From a virus: 57,878 nucleotides of DNA. Below are positions 1 through 7,820 of this stretch, in pieces. The notes under the pieces were generated by a model, which saw nothing but the letters and a program-made list of their open reading frames with translations, did no database searches and was not told the DNA's origin. Numbering within the stretch: the stretch's first letter is position 1; each line of letters opens with the position of its first letter. The stretch is taken from positions 1 through 57,878 of IMG/VR virus record IMGVR_UViG_3300022752_000079. One strand, given 5' to 3'. The position numbers were made by a program, and so were the translations under genes.

Positions 1-104
1 CGTAGTAGATCCGTTAATAAAATTGCCGTACTAGGCACTGCAGGTATTAATGCAGACCACATTGAACCTGTTGCATTTGAATATGTGTATCCCGGATCAA
101 TCAT
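1..104 (-). CDS. Partial unknown protein (N-terminal 34 residues)
   Basis: An open frame starts at ATG 104-102 and runs off the left edge. It starts MIDPGYTYSNATGSMW. Its ATG overlaps the TGA of the upstream 286-residue gene in an ATGA arrangement, as many gene pairs here do, which is why this frame is preferred. The opposite strand is also open over the same bases (stop at 106-108), so the choice is not certain. Position after the portal gene suggests a head-assembly gene, but the fragment is too short to assign. Confidence 0.4.
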   Translation of the reverse strand, partial: MIDPGYTYSNATGSMWSALIPAVPSTAILLTDLL

Positions 105-961
105 TTAAATATAGTTTTAAGTTCATTAGATAATTCATGAAAATGTAACAATCGAAGAATGTGATCATCATTTACTTTTTTAGAGTCAGCAATTTTATTT
201 AATAAGGTTACTGATTCATTCAATTTAATTTTCAATATGGTATCATCTACTTTCGGTAAATATTTTGCAATTACTTTCTGTAATTTTGCAACATCCGAGT
301 CTATATAAGATTTTATTGAACTGATATCACCGATGGAATTGATATACTCTCGTAATAGTTTTTTCTGACTGATAGACAGGTTGGAATATTTTGTATTGAA
401 TTTATCTACCAATAAACGATATGCTAACAATCTAACGTCTTTGTCTTGTTTTGAATATTCATTCAATACCATATTTGATTCTACTTGAGCTTGATTAGAT
501 ACAGTACTATTAGTTATATGTTCTAGCAATGTACCGGTAGTTCTAATCAACTCAGCAGGATTATCTGATGGCTTATATTCAAATATTCTATATATAGAAG
601 CCATTACCTTGTAATCTGAAACTGTCGATTTGAAGAACGTGTCCAATGAATAATGTTTCCTTATTTCACGAATCAAATTGTACTTCTCTCGATTCAATGA
701 AGATAAGTTCAATTTATTTCTGGATTCTACTACTGCCTCTATCAACTTCTCCGCAGAATCTTTAGATTTGAATCTTTCCTTAATTAAAGTTTGATACAAT
801 CCCAATTCTTTATACAATTCAGTATTTTTGTGAAAATACTTTTTGATTAATGGTATCGATTTGGACTTTGTGTTATTTAAAGTATCAGACGCAATTTGAC
901 GTACTAACATTTCAAATAAGACACTGGTATTTTTGAATTTAGAATGTTTCAGTTTCTTCAT
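101..961 (-). CDS. Conserved head-cluster protein, unknown function
   Basis: A 286-residue lysine-rich, mostly helical protein beginning MKKLKHSKFKNTSVLFEMLV. It lies directly after the portal gene. From memory, proteins with a similar N-terminus sit next to portal genes in T4-like phages of aquatic bacteria; that similarity was not tested here. There is no signal peptide or membrane segment. In T4 this position holds prohead core and protease genes, so a role in prohead assembly is possible but is inference from position. The 34-base gap to the portal gene contains a CATATTTATT element of the late type. Confidence 0.75.
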   Translation of the reverse strand: MKKLKHSKFKNTSVLFEMLVRQIASDTLNNTKSKSIPLIKKYFHKNTELYKELGLYQTLIKERFKSKDSAEKLIEAVVESRNKLNLSSLNREKYNLIREIRKHYSLDTFFKSTVSDYKVMASIYRIFEYKPSDNPAELIRTTGTLLEHITNSTVSNQAQVESNMVLNEYSKQDKDVRLLAYRLLVDKFNTKYSNLSISQKKLLREYINSIGDISSIKSYIDSDVAKLQKVIAKYLPKVDDTILKIKLNESVTLLNKIADSKKVNDDHILRLLHFHELSNELKTIFK

Positions 962-995
962 ATGATTTTCACCATGAATTTATTAATAAATATGA

Positions 996-2852
996 TTACA
1001 GATTCAAATCATTAATTAAATTGGACTCATCTAAGAAACTTTCGGTAGATTCTGTCAGTTTCTTACGTTTGTTCATTTTATTTAATCCGTATGACTCAAA
1101 TCTAGATTGGTTAGACCCACGCATAGACTCTTTACCTAAAGGATCTCTACCTAATACATATCTATTAGTTCCATATTTCACCGGTTCTTTAGGTCTTCCG
1201 GCTCCGGGCCAGCCGCCCTTAGGAACTTTCGGCTTCTTTCTTTCAAATCCTTCCTCAGTGGTAGTTTCCTTTTCTTCTCCTCCGGCTTCAGTACCTTTCT
1301 CTTCACCACCTTTTTCGCCACCTTCTTCTCCTCCAGCGAATGGATTTTCACCTCCAGGACCGCCTTCACCACCGCCCTCAGGTTTTTTTCCTACTTCACT
1401 TGCAGGATCTGTTCCATCCTGCTCTATAGAATTCATTCTAAATGCAAACTTCGCATCATCTATTAAACGATCTTTTTCAACTCGAATTTGTTCCTCAGTG
1501 AAATCCCATATATTCTGATAAATCCAATCTTTTGATTTCAATTTACCTTCAATAATTGACTTGCTCAAATCTACTTTTGAATTCCATAGAGTGATTTTCT
1601 CTTGCTCATATATAGTAGAAGGAGATGTCATTGTGATTTCAAAGTTCATCATATCTACTCCTTCAAATCCTTGAGCATATAAGTGAACTATTGCAATCTT
1701 AGTCAATTCAGAAATTATAATTCTTTGAATTCTTTCAATTGTACGAGCAAATCGAACGTCTTCGGCAGCCAAAGTACCTTTACCACTAATACCTTCTTCG
1801 TAACCTAAAAATGCTTTAGGTACTTTCAGACCGGCCATCATTTTGTTTCGTAAATACTCGACATCATCAATACCAGTAAACTCCATACCTGGTAGTGGAT
1901 CAATTTGAGTACCTGATTGACCTCCTCGTACTGGTAGGTAATAATCTTCTATCATGTTCATCAAATTGAACTTCAAGTTGTAATCACCGGTACGTTCGTC
2001 TATATACGGTACTTTCTTCATTTGGTTAGCAATACGCTGTATGTAACCGTCTACTTCATTGGGAGGAATATTACCAATATCAATTTTGAAAACTCGTTTC
2101 TCCGGAGCTCGCATTATTCGATGTATAATCATTGCATCTTCCAATAATGTAAGTTGTTTCCATACTTTACGAGCACCTTCTAACATAGACTTACCATAAG
2201 GCAAGAAATTGGAATCTGTTAACAGTCGAAAATGTGCAATTTCATAATTTTCATAAAGAGTTTTCTTTTCATTCATATTGGAAAACTGTACTAGATATGG
2301 ATTACTAGGATCATGCCCTTCATATCTAATCATTTCATAAGATGAAAGTGGAGTTACGTTAACTATACCTATTTCATCATGAATGTCCAATTTCAAATAA
2401 AAGTCACCATATTTACACACATTACGAACCCACGGCCATAAATTGAAGTTAACATTTAAGATATCAAAAAACAGGTTCTCTAAAATGGATTGAATTCTTT
2501 GATCATCTGACTTGATAGTTAATATATGACCATATTCATCTTTAAGTACAGTTTCATCAGCATAAATGTCTAGTGCAGTATTGATAATGGCATCCATATC
2601 CATACTTTCATAATCTGTATAAAGTTCTGTTTTTGAACTATAATAATTGTACTGATTGTTATAGGTTGCCAATTGACTTTTTACACCATGTAATCTGGTG
2701 AATCGATCTATATATCTTGTATAATTTAAATTGCCTGTTGATTGCAATTTATTTGAGTCCAATACTTTCAACTCATTTTTACCAATCTTTCGTACTATTA
2801 CATTCGTATTAAATAATCGTTGTAATCGAGCCGCTAATGATTTATCAGCCAT
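996..2852 (-). CDS. Portal protein, T4 gp20-like
   Basis: A 618-residue portal protein, the dodecameric ring at the head vertex through which DNA is packaged. The core (about residues 40-480) has gp20 family features: YESMDMDAIINTALDIYADE near the start, NLWPWVRNVCKYGDFYLKLD, and KVPKAFLGYEEGISGKGTLA. It is longer than T4 gp20 (524 residues) because of a Gly/Glu-rich low-complexity tail at about 490-545, followed by a basic end. It sits next to the terminase, its packaging partner. The upstream gap carries a CATATATTTATT element. The long open frame on the opposite strand is a shadow of the GGN/GAA-rich tail. Confidence 0.93.
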   Translation of the reverse strand: MADKSLAARLQRLFNTNVIVRKIGKNELKVLDSNKLQSTGNLNYTRYIDRFTRLHGVKSQLATYNNQYNYYSSKTELYTDYESMDMDAIINTALDIYADETVLKDEYGHILTIKSDDQRIQSILENLFFDILNVNFNLWPWVRNVCKYGDFYLKLDIHDEIGIVNVTPLSSYEMIRYEGHDPSNPYLVQFSNMNEKKTLYENYEIAHFRLLTDSNFLPYGKSMLEGARKVWKQLTLLEDAMIIHRIMRAPEKRVFKIDIGNIPPNEVDGYIQRIANQMKKVPYIDERTGDYNLKFNLMNMIEDYYLPVRGGQSGTQIDPLPGMEFTGIDDVEYLRNKMMAGLKVPKAFLGYEEGISGKGTLAAEDVRFARTIERIQRIIISELTKIAIVHLYAQGFEGVDMMNFEITMTSPSTIYEQEKITLWNSKVDLSKSIIEGKLKSKDWIYQNIWDFTEEQIRVEKDRLIDDAKFAFRMNSIEQDGTDPASEVGKKPEGGGEGGPGGENPFAGGEEGGEKGGEEKGTEAGGEEKETTTEEGFERKKPKVPKGGWPGAGRPKEPVKYGTNRYVLGRDPLGKESMRGSNQSRFESYGLNKMNKRKKLTESTESFLDESNLINDLNL

Positions 2853-2893
2853 ATAATAAATTTAAATTTATATAATAAATATATGAAATTAAC

Positions 2894-4102
2894 TTACAAC
2901 AACCAAGTTAAGTCTTCATTCTTATTTAATCCTATAGGCATGGACCATGGATTAGACTTTGAAGAGTTGGGTGTAGTTAATATCGGGTTACTTGAAGTCT
3001 TAGTGATGTGAGATAAAGCTACTTGAGTTAATTCTCTACCTCGTTCCATCAACTTAAATGCATTGTCTCGAACCCATATACCAATTGAATATGACATTAC
3101 GAGATCATCATTGTAACCATGTTGTGCTTCAGGCTTGGATCCATTCCATATAAAGACCGAAAGTTCTTCCAATAATCTGATACTATTGATTATGAGTTCT
3201 TTATGTCGAGCCATCGTTTCTAGCTTAGATATAAGAAGAGGTCTAGTCTTTGATGAAGTAGTAAACCCGGGAACTGAATTCGATGTATTCCTAACGTCTA
3301 CGCCTCGAGCCAACTGTTGATTTAAATTGATATCAGTTGTAATATCTCTGTTAGTGTGATACAAGTTACTGTATCCTCGTTCTATTATAGTCTGTATTAC
3401 AGCCCATCCAACGTTTGCATTTTCCACTACCAGTAACGCATTATTGTATTCTGTAGCGACTGTAACCAATAGATGACCAAATTCAGTGGTACCTATCATA
3501 CCTTTATATTCAGCAACCTGATTTAAAGTCTCTACATCAAATACATGTAATGTTGAATAGTCCGCTCCATTACCTCTAGACACGTCGGCTGCTACTATAT
3601 AGTTTCTATGAAAATCAGCATATTCCCATATCCATAAATTGTTATCAAAGCCTCGTTTTTCAATCGGTTCTCGAGTCATTGATCTGTAATACTGCAATAT
3701 TTCCGGGGCAATTACGGTCGCACCTGAGGAAATGAAATCTGCATCACAGTTATGTGATAATATACCGTTAACTGCATACACGTGCGATTCTCCCGAATTA
3801 ATTACATCATATAACTGTATATCAAAATCGAAACATTTTATAGAACTAACATATATTGGCTCCGAATCTAACGGTGAATCTATATAACATCCTTCATATA
3901 ATTCAATAGCATACATGGGCCTGGAGTCGACTATGAATGCATGATTTTTCGAACACTTTATACTGTCACCGTTACTTAGTTGAATTTCTATAAACTCCGG
4001 TTTAGATCGCAGCGATATGCCATCGAAATGTTCATAACCTCTATCGGTTAATATTTTGTATCGACTATTACGTTTCATATCGTACACGTTAACATGATTC
4101 AT
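2894..4102 (-). CDS. Terminase large subunit, C-terminal piece with C-intein 2
   Basis: A 402-residue protein. Residues 1-118 are the C-terminal half of a split intein: block B-like IKCSKNHAF, block F-like LYDVINSGESHVYAVNG and the end ILSHN. It is followed by extein Cys119 (CDADFISSGATVI). Residues 119-402 are the TerL nuclease domain, with acidic residues in AADVSRGNGADYSTLHVFD, VVENANVGW and YNDDLVMS. It lacks the ATPase domain, which two other genes encode. The start overlaps the previous gene by 14 bases. The expected product is joined by trans-splicing to the middle piece. The domain calls are seen in sequence; splicing is inferred. Confidence 0.93.
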   Translation of the reverse strand: MNHVNVYDMKRNSRYKILTDRGYEHFDGISLRSKPEFIEIQLSNGDSIKCSKNHAFIVDSRPMYAIELYEGCYIDSPLDSEPIYVSSIKCFDFDIQLYDVINSGESHVYAVNGILSHNCDADFISSGATVIAPEILQYYRSMTREPIEKRGFDNNLWIWEYADFHRNYIVAADVSRGNGADYSTLHVFDVETLNQVAEYKGMIGTTEFGHLLVTVATEYNNALLVVENANVGWAVIQTIIERGYSNLYHTNRDITTDINLNQQLARGVDVRNTSNSVPGFTTSSKTRPLLISKLETMARHKELIINSIRLLEELSVFIWNGSKPEAQHGYNDDLVMSYSIGIWVRDNAFKLMERGRELTQVALSHITKTSSNPILTTPNSSKSNPWSMPIGLNKNEDLTWLL

Positions 4103-4778
4103 CTAATTTAGTATACAAATCGGATATTTTCATATCCATTATAGAGTTTGTATACGTATCACATACTGATACTACACAATCACCATCCACACATTCCTGG
4201 GCTGCTAATCTAGGACCTAATAAATCTTCTTGATCCTGCCTCCATTTCTCAGTTCTATCCGGATGTACAGTCCAATGTAATCGAATTGGATTCCACTTTG
4301 AATTGATATTGGTAGTAGCATCAACCCAAGTTTTATGAAAGAAATTTCCGGTACCGTTAGGTGATGACAATAAAATTGCCTTACCACCCGTAGCTAACGT
4401 TTGTTGAATTGAACCCCATATCTCATCGATACCGTCAATGAAGGCGCAGTTATGACTTACTACATCGTTAGTATAATACTCACTATCATATGACACATCG
4501 ATAGCGTCATATAGTTCAAATTCACCTAGCTCATATGATACATCGCTTACTTCCTTATTACCATATAAAATATCACCGGGTAAAATATGACATGCTTCTA
4601 AAAATTCACCATTGGGAAATTTCAATAGATGTGACTCACTACATTTTATATTAGTATTATCCGTAAATTGTATCGTAAACATAATTGTTTTTATAGTCTT
4701 CGATACACCTGAGAAGTCTGACCAACCTGTTGGTGTCAATATTTCCCAATCAGTATTTTGTACTATTTCTTTTTGCAT
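4089..4778 (-). CDS. Terminase large subunit, middle piece flanked by two half-inteins
   Basis: A 229-residue protein with three parts. Residues 1-110 are C-intein 1 (IKCSESHLLKF, LYDAIDVSYDSEYYTND, end VVSHN). Residues 111-195 are TerL sequence from CAFIDGIDEIWG through the coupling motif SSPNGTGNFFHKTW to GPRLAAQE. Residues 196-229 are N-intein 2 (CVDGDCVVSV to the stop). The extein joins upstream at VIVDE/CAFID, the Walker B site, and downstream at AAQE/CDADF. Both joints place Cys at +1, as needed for splicing. It overlaps the endonuclease gene by 16 bases. Neither half-intein is degenerate, which argues against a decayed gene. Confidence 0.93.
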   Translation of the reverse strand: MQKEIVQNTDWEILTPTGWSDFSGVSKTIKTIMFTIQFTDNTNIKCSESHLLKFPNGEFLEACHILPGDILYGNKEVSDVSYELGEFELYDAIDVSYDSEYYTNDVVSHNCAFIDGIDEIWGSIQQTLATGGKAILLSSPNGTGNFFHKTWVDATTNINSKWNPIRLHWTVHPDRTEKWRQDQEDLLGPRLAAQECVDGDCVVSVCDTYTNSIMDMKISDLYTKLDESC

Positions 4779-5788
4779 ATCGATTTGATTACTTTTTCCA
4801 AATCAGGGTACTTCTCTAAGTCGAAGTTACTTTCATTATTACGATACCAGTTATCATCTATTATAACATACGTATAATCGTTCTGTGCACACCAATCCAT
4901 CGCGGCTTCATACTTCGCTACATTTCGACTATTAGCTATCAACGATAACGGCTTTATTTCATATAAAACCTTATTTACGTCATCAGTAAAATCGACTATA
5001 TACACGTGCGAAGTATTGTTAAATGTATATGAAATTCTAGTAACTTCGTACTTACAATTTAAATTTAACGAATAAAACGCGGCTTCCCACATACTTCTAA
5101 ATTTTTTTATACCGCTATTATCAATTAACGTGGCAGTCCATCGAGTCCATGAGTTTGTTATACAGGGTGTGAATTCGCCCGATGCTATTTTACGTTTCAT
5201 AGTTTCTGATATTTTCTTTCTAGAAGCGATATAAACATCTTTATACTTTTCCTTATACGATATACTGTTATGTACTAATTTATTGGAATTTCTAATTTTT
5301 TCTTTAGTAGATTCAGTATGTACATAATCACCGTTTACAGTCCAACAGTGTTGACCGCAATATCGTTTTTTTGATTGTTCACTTCTTCTGTATAGTACAC
5401 CGCAGCCACGACATATGGTGTCTATATAACGTATACGCTTATTTTTAAATTTAGTATCACCATCCCAACTATTAAGTAGTACCTTAGTTCGATGTTTTGA
5501 TATACAATTCGAATCTGTACAGGTTTTATTAAACGGGACCTGCGGTCTGCGAAACTTTAATTTATTTGTATTACAATATGTACATAATTGTACGGAAACA
5601 TACCCATTTTCTATATAAAATATTCTCTCACGAAAACTAGTGTCGTATGAATCTAGAAATGAAGTATTATTAAATATCGCTTCTCGAACATCCTGAATAC
5701 CACGCTTACTAAAAAAATTATCTTTTAATACATCATGATGTAATTTACCATTAATATATATTTTTTCTAGTATAACAGAATTGTCCAT
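4763..5788 (-). CDS. Free-standing homing endonuclease, zinc finger plus PD-(D/E)XK-like
   Basis: A 341-residue protein between the N and middle terminase pieces. It has Cys clusters typical of small zinc fingers: CTYC...C...C at about 70-90 and CRGCGVLYRR...CGQHC at about 127-148. The C-terminal nuclease-like part has W-E-AAF, then D and E-x-K in YIVDFTDD...LYEIKPL. This resembles the Vsr/PD-(D/E)XK endonucleases reported in fractured split-intein loci. It probably cleaves intein-less terminase alleles and spreads the split locus. A related protein lies in the tRNA array at 40539-41321. Exact family membership was not tested. Confidence 0.8.
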   Translation of the reverse strand: MDNSVILEKIYINGKLHHDVLKDNFFSKRGIQDVREAIFNNTSFLDSYDTSFRERIFYIENGYVSVQLCTYCNTNKLKFRRPQVPFNKTCTDSNCISKHRTKVLLNSWDGDTKFKNKRIRYIDTICRGCGVLYRRSEQSKKRYCGQHCWTVNGDYVHTESTKEKIRNSNKLVHNSISYKEKYKDVYIASRKKISETMKRKIASGEFTPCITNSWTRWTATLIDNSGIKKFRSMWEAAFYSLNLNCKYEVTRISYTFNNTSHVYIVDFTDDVNKVLYEIKPLSLIANSRNVAKYEAAMDWCAQNDYTYVIIDDNWYRNNESNFDLEKYPDLEKVIKSICKKK

Positions 5789-5822
5789 ATAACGTATATT
5801 ATGCGTATAAATATATACAATG

Positions 5823-6404
5823 TTATTTTTTATTCATATTAAATAAATCAGCAATCGTAATCTCTAAAACTTCATCGGTAGTTTTATGTTTAACCTTAAC
5901 TATAGTTCTACCGTCACAGCACTCATCCACTATTACTACCGAACACGCTTCAGATCTACCAGAGTCTGATGAAGTGGTTGTAGCTTTAATTTGCGATCCG
6001 TTTTTAAATCGTAAACTCAATTTGTTATCTTCCGTAGTAACCACTTTCAACCAAGTCGGTAAATTTTCATTCATTACTCGCACTTTAGTTACCAGATTCT
6101 TAGCTACATCCTGTTTAGTAGCCAATACCAATATGTTTTTATCTGAGTGGAATATCATGTACCATAGAGCGTATGCAGCACATAATGTAGAGATACCTAG
6201 CTGACGCGATTTTAATATGACATTGTAATCGTGATGCTGGAATGATTTCAATACATCCTGTTGATATGGATACAATTTAAATGGAATTTTCCCGCGCTGA
6301 GGATGTTGGATCACACAGTACTTTATCATAAAGTATATAGGATCGCTATAACACTTTTTAAATTCTAATTTGATTATATCTCTTAGATTAGCTTCGGCGC
6401 TCAT
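5823..6404 (-). CDS. Terminase large subunit, N-terminal piece with N-intein 1
   Basis: A 193-residue protein counted from ATG 6404; an in-frame TTG at 6410 would add two residues but overlaps the previous stop. Residues 1-161 are the start of the TerL ATPase, with the adenine-binding YPYQ region, Walker A-like KSRQLGIST (about 65-73) and Walker B VVIVDE at the end. The last 32 residues are a short N-intein starting CCDGRTIVKV and ending at the stop. The total TerL extein is about 161+85+284 = 530 residues, a normal TerL length. An N-intein this short is the atypical split seen in the AceL-TerL intein. Confidence 0.93.
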   Translation of the reverse strand: MSAEANLRDIIKLEFKKCYSDPIYFMIKYCVIQHPQRGKIPFKLYPYQQDVLKSFQHHDYNVILKSRQLGISTLCAAYALWYMIFHSDKNILVLATKQDVAKNLVTKVRVMNENLPTWLKVVTTEDNKLSLRFKNGSQIKATTTSSDSGRSEACSVVIVDECCDGRTIVKVKHKTTDEVLEITIADLFNMNKK

Positions 6405-6406
6405 TG

Positions 6407-6640
6407 TCAAATAATTGTTGCAGGTGGACTTGGACTAGTAGTAGCACCGGGACCTACCGGAGTTGCAACAGCTTGACCTGGAGGTACTATAATTGTCATG
6501 GATCGTATATACGAATCGATTGCAATCGATAACTGTTGTGCTATCAATTTTGCCGCTGTTTCAGGCGGTATATTTTTATTGGAAAACGCAACATTTAAAG
6601 CCTGTTCAATTTGAAGCTGTAATACACTAGGAACTAACAT
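6407..6640 (-). CDS. Small conserved phage protein upstream of terminase
   Basis: A 77-residue protein with a helical N-terminus (MLVPSVLQLQIEQALNVAF) followed by AIDSYIRSMTIIVPPGQAV and a Pro/Thr/Ser/Gly-rich tail. It resembles small proteins with an AIDxYIKS...VxxG pattern common in phage structural clusters, but no function is known to me. It overlaps the preceding gene by 14 bases and ends next to the terminase start. A small-terminase role is possible from position only. Confidence 0.7.
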   Translation of the reverse strand: MLVPSVLQLQIEQALNVAFSNKNIPPETAAKLIAQQLSIAIDSYIRSMTIIVPPGQAVATPVGPGATTSPSPPATII

Positions 6641-6842
6641 TATCTTTATATGGTATTGAGTACTTGTTCATTTTAGAAGTAACGATATTATAATCGTTCA
6701 ACGAATAAAATTCTATTATAGAATATCCGTTAAGTTTTTTGGACTTGGTGATATCATATAATATGTCGAAATGTTGAAGAATTGAATCTGTTTTTTTCCA
6801 ATTCTTTACATCTACTGCAATTTTTAAATCAGTTACAGACAT
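6627..6842 (-). CDS. Unknown small protein
   Basis: A 71-residue protein (MSVTDLKIAVDVKNWKKTDS) with alternating beta-like and helical segments and no recognised motif. It overlaps both neighbours (10 and 14 bases), so it is translationally coupled within the packaging operon. That context supports a real gene; the function is unknown. Confidence 0.65.
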   Translation of the reverse strand: MSVTDLKIAVDVKNWKKTDSILQHFDILYDITKSKKLNGYSIIEFYSLNDYNIVTSKMNKYSIPYKDNVSS

Positions 6843-7165
6843 TTTTTAACTTCGTTTCTAATTAACATTTTAACGTAATGTTCTTTGATAGCATGATCTA
6901 ACAAATCAATTACATCGGTTGATTCACCTTGCAATATTTTTTGAAATTGCATTTCAGCTTTATCCAATTCTGCTTTTGCTGAACGTTCCTGTTTGGTTAA
7001 CGCAATCAATTTAGGTTTCAACTTTTCCTTGATAACCGGATTGGTAGTTGAAATGAATTGCGTTTTAACTGTTTGCAATTCAATATTAATATTGGCATGT
7101 GCAGCAATTGCATCCTTTAAACGTATGGAAGCTTTTTCCAATTGTTGTGAAATTAAACTAGGCAT
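6833..7165 (-). CDS. Unknown coiled-coil protein
   Basis: A 110-residue protein, predicted largely alpha-helical and coiled coil (KASIRLKDAIAAHANINIELQ through LDKAEMQFQKIL). It overlaps the 213-residue gene upstream by 13 bases and the 71-residue gene downstream by 10. Small terminase subunits are often small helical oligomers encoded just before TerL, so this is one candidate for that role, but no sequence motif supports it. Confidence 0.7.
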   Translation of the reverse strand: MPSLISQQLEKASIRLKDAIAAHANINIELQTVKTQFISTTNPVIKEKLKPKLIALTKQERSAKAELDKAEMQFQKILQGESTDVIDLLDHAIKEHYVKMLIRNEVKKCL

Positions 7166-7794
7166 GATTCTTTAAAGTTTTTAAATTCAGACTCTGTAAT
7201 ATTGTAACGATCAAAAACTTGTTGCTTTATTGTATTGAATTGATCCAATATAGATTCTGACATTTTAATTGGATCATAATCTAAATTCCATTTATCAACT
7301 CTACCGTCTACGTGTACAAATTCCGGGGCCTTTTGTACTGCAATAGCTAATTCATTTGTTTCCTGTTCAGCATCACGTAGCCAGGATAATGCATTATGTT
7401 TCAATTTATTGGATGCATATTCTTCAAACTTACCTTCCAATCTCAATTCATGTTCCATATCAATAACGCAATCCAGACACATACCATGAATCACTTTCAT
7501 TTTCATGTCAGCTCTACCGGGATCTACGCAAGTACAAGTTTCCTTTCTACAATTTTTAAAACTATTCAATTCAGATCGAAGTTCATCAAATCTAGATACC
7601 CTGATCTTATATCCGTCTTTCTGCTCCCACTCAATTCCTTCAGCATCAGTCCATCTATCACCAATCTTTTTAGTAACGATTGATCCGGTAGGCATAAATC
7701 CAACGGTAGTTTTCGTTTGAAATTTATGCGTACCAGCTAACATTTGTTTAATGGCTTGTACGTTTTTTAATTTGGAATCTGCATTACCTTTCAT
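7153..7794 (-). CDS. Unknown Cys-rich protein, possible zinc binder
   Basis: A 213-residue protein. Its middle contains CRKETCTCVDPGRADMK...HGMCLDCVID, five closely spaced cysteines that could bind zinc. The N-terminus has TVGFMPTGSIVTKKIGDRW followed by EGIEWEQKDGY, a small beta-rich module. It is the first gene of the overlapping packaging operon that runs down to the portal. The 26-base gap upstream is AT-rich (TATATATTATAAAATAAG). The function is unknown. Confidence 0.7.
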   Translation of the reverse strand: MKGNADSKLKNVQAIKQMLAGTHKFQTKTTVGFMPTGSIVTKKIGDRWTDAEGIEWEQKDGYKIRVSRFDELRSELNSFKNCRKETCTCVDPGRADMKMKVIHGMCLDCVIDMEHELRLEGKFEEYASNKLKHNALSWLRDAEQETNELAIAVQKAPEFVHVDGRVDKWNLDYDPIKMSESILDQFNTIKQQVFDRYNITESEFKNFKESCLV

Positions 7795-7820
7795 AACTTA
7801 TTTTATAATATATATTACAA

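Noticed and set aside
1-108. Open frame on the plus strand ending at TAA 106-108
   Set aside because: Equally open, but every other gene in the window is on the minus strand and the minus frame has an ATGA-coupled start.
1021-1518. 165-codon open frame on the plus strand opposite the portal gene
   Set aside because: It is the shadow of the Gly/Glu-rich portal tail; its Pro/Ser-rich translation comes from that biased sequence.
2894-6404. Terminase as a pseudogene or as a gene split by group I introns
   Set aside because: Each piece has its own start and stop, the breaks carry intein block motifs with intact Cys, His and Asn residues, and the extein joins perfectly.
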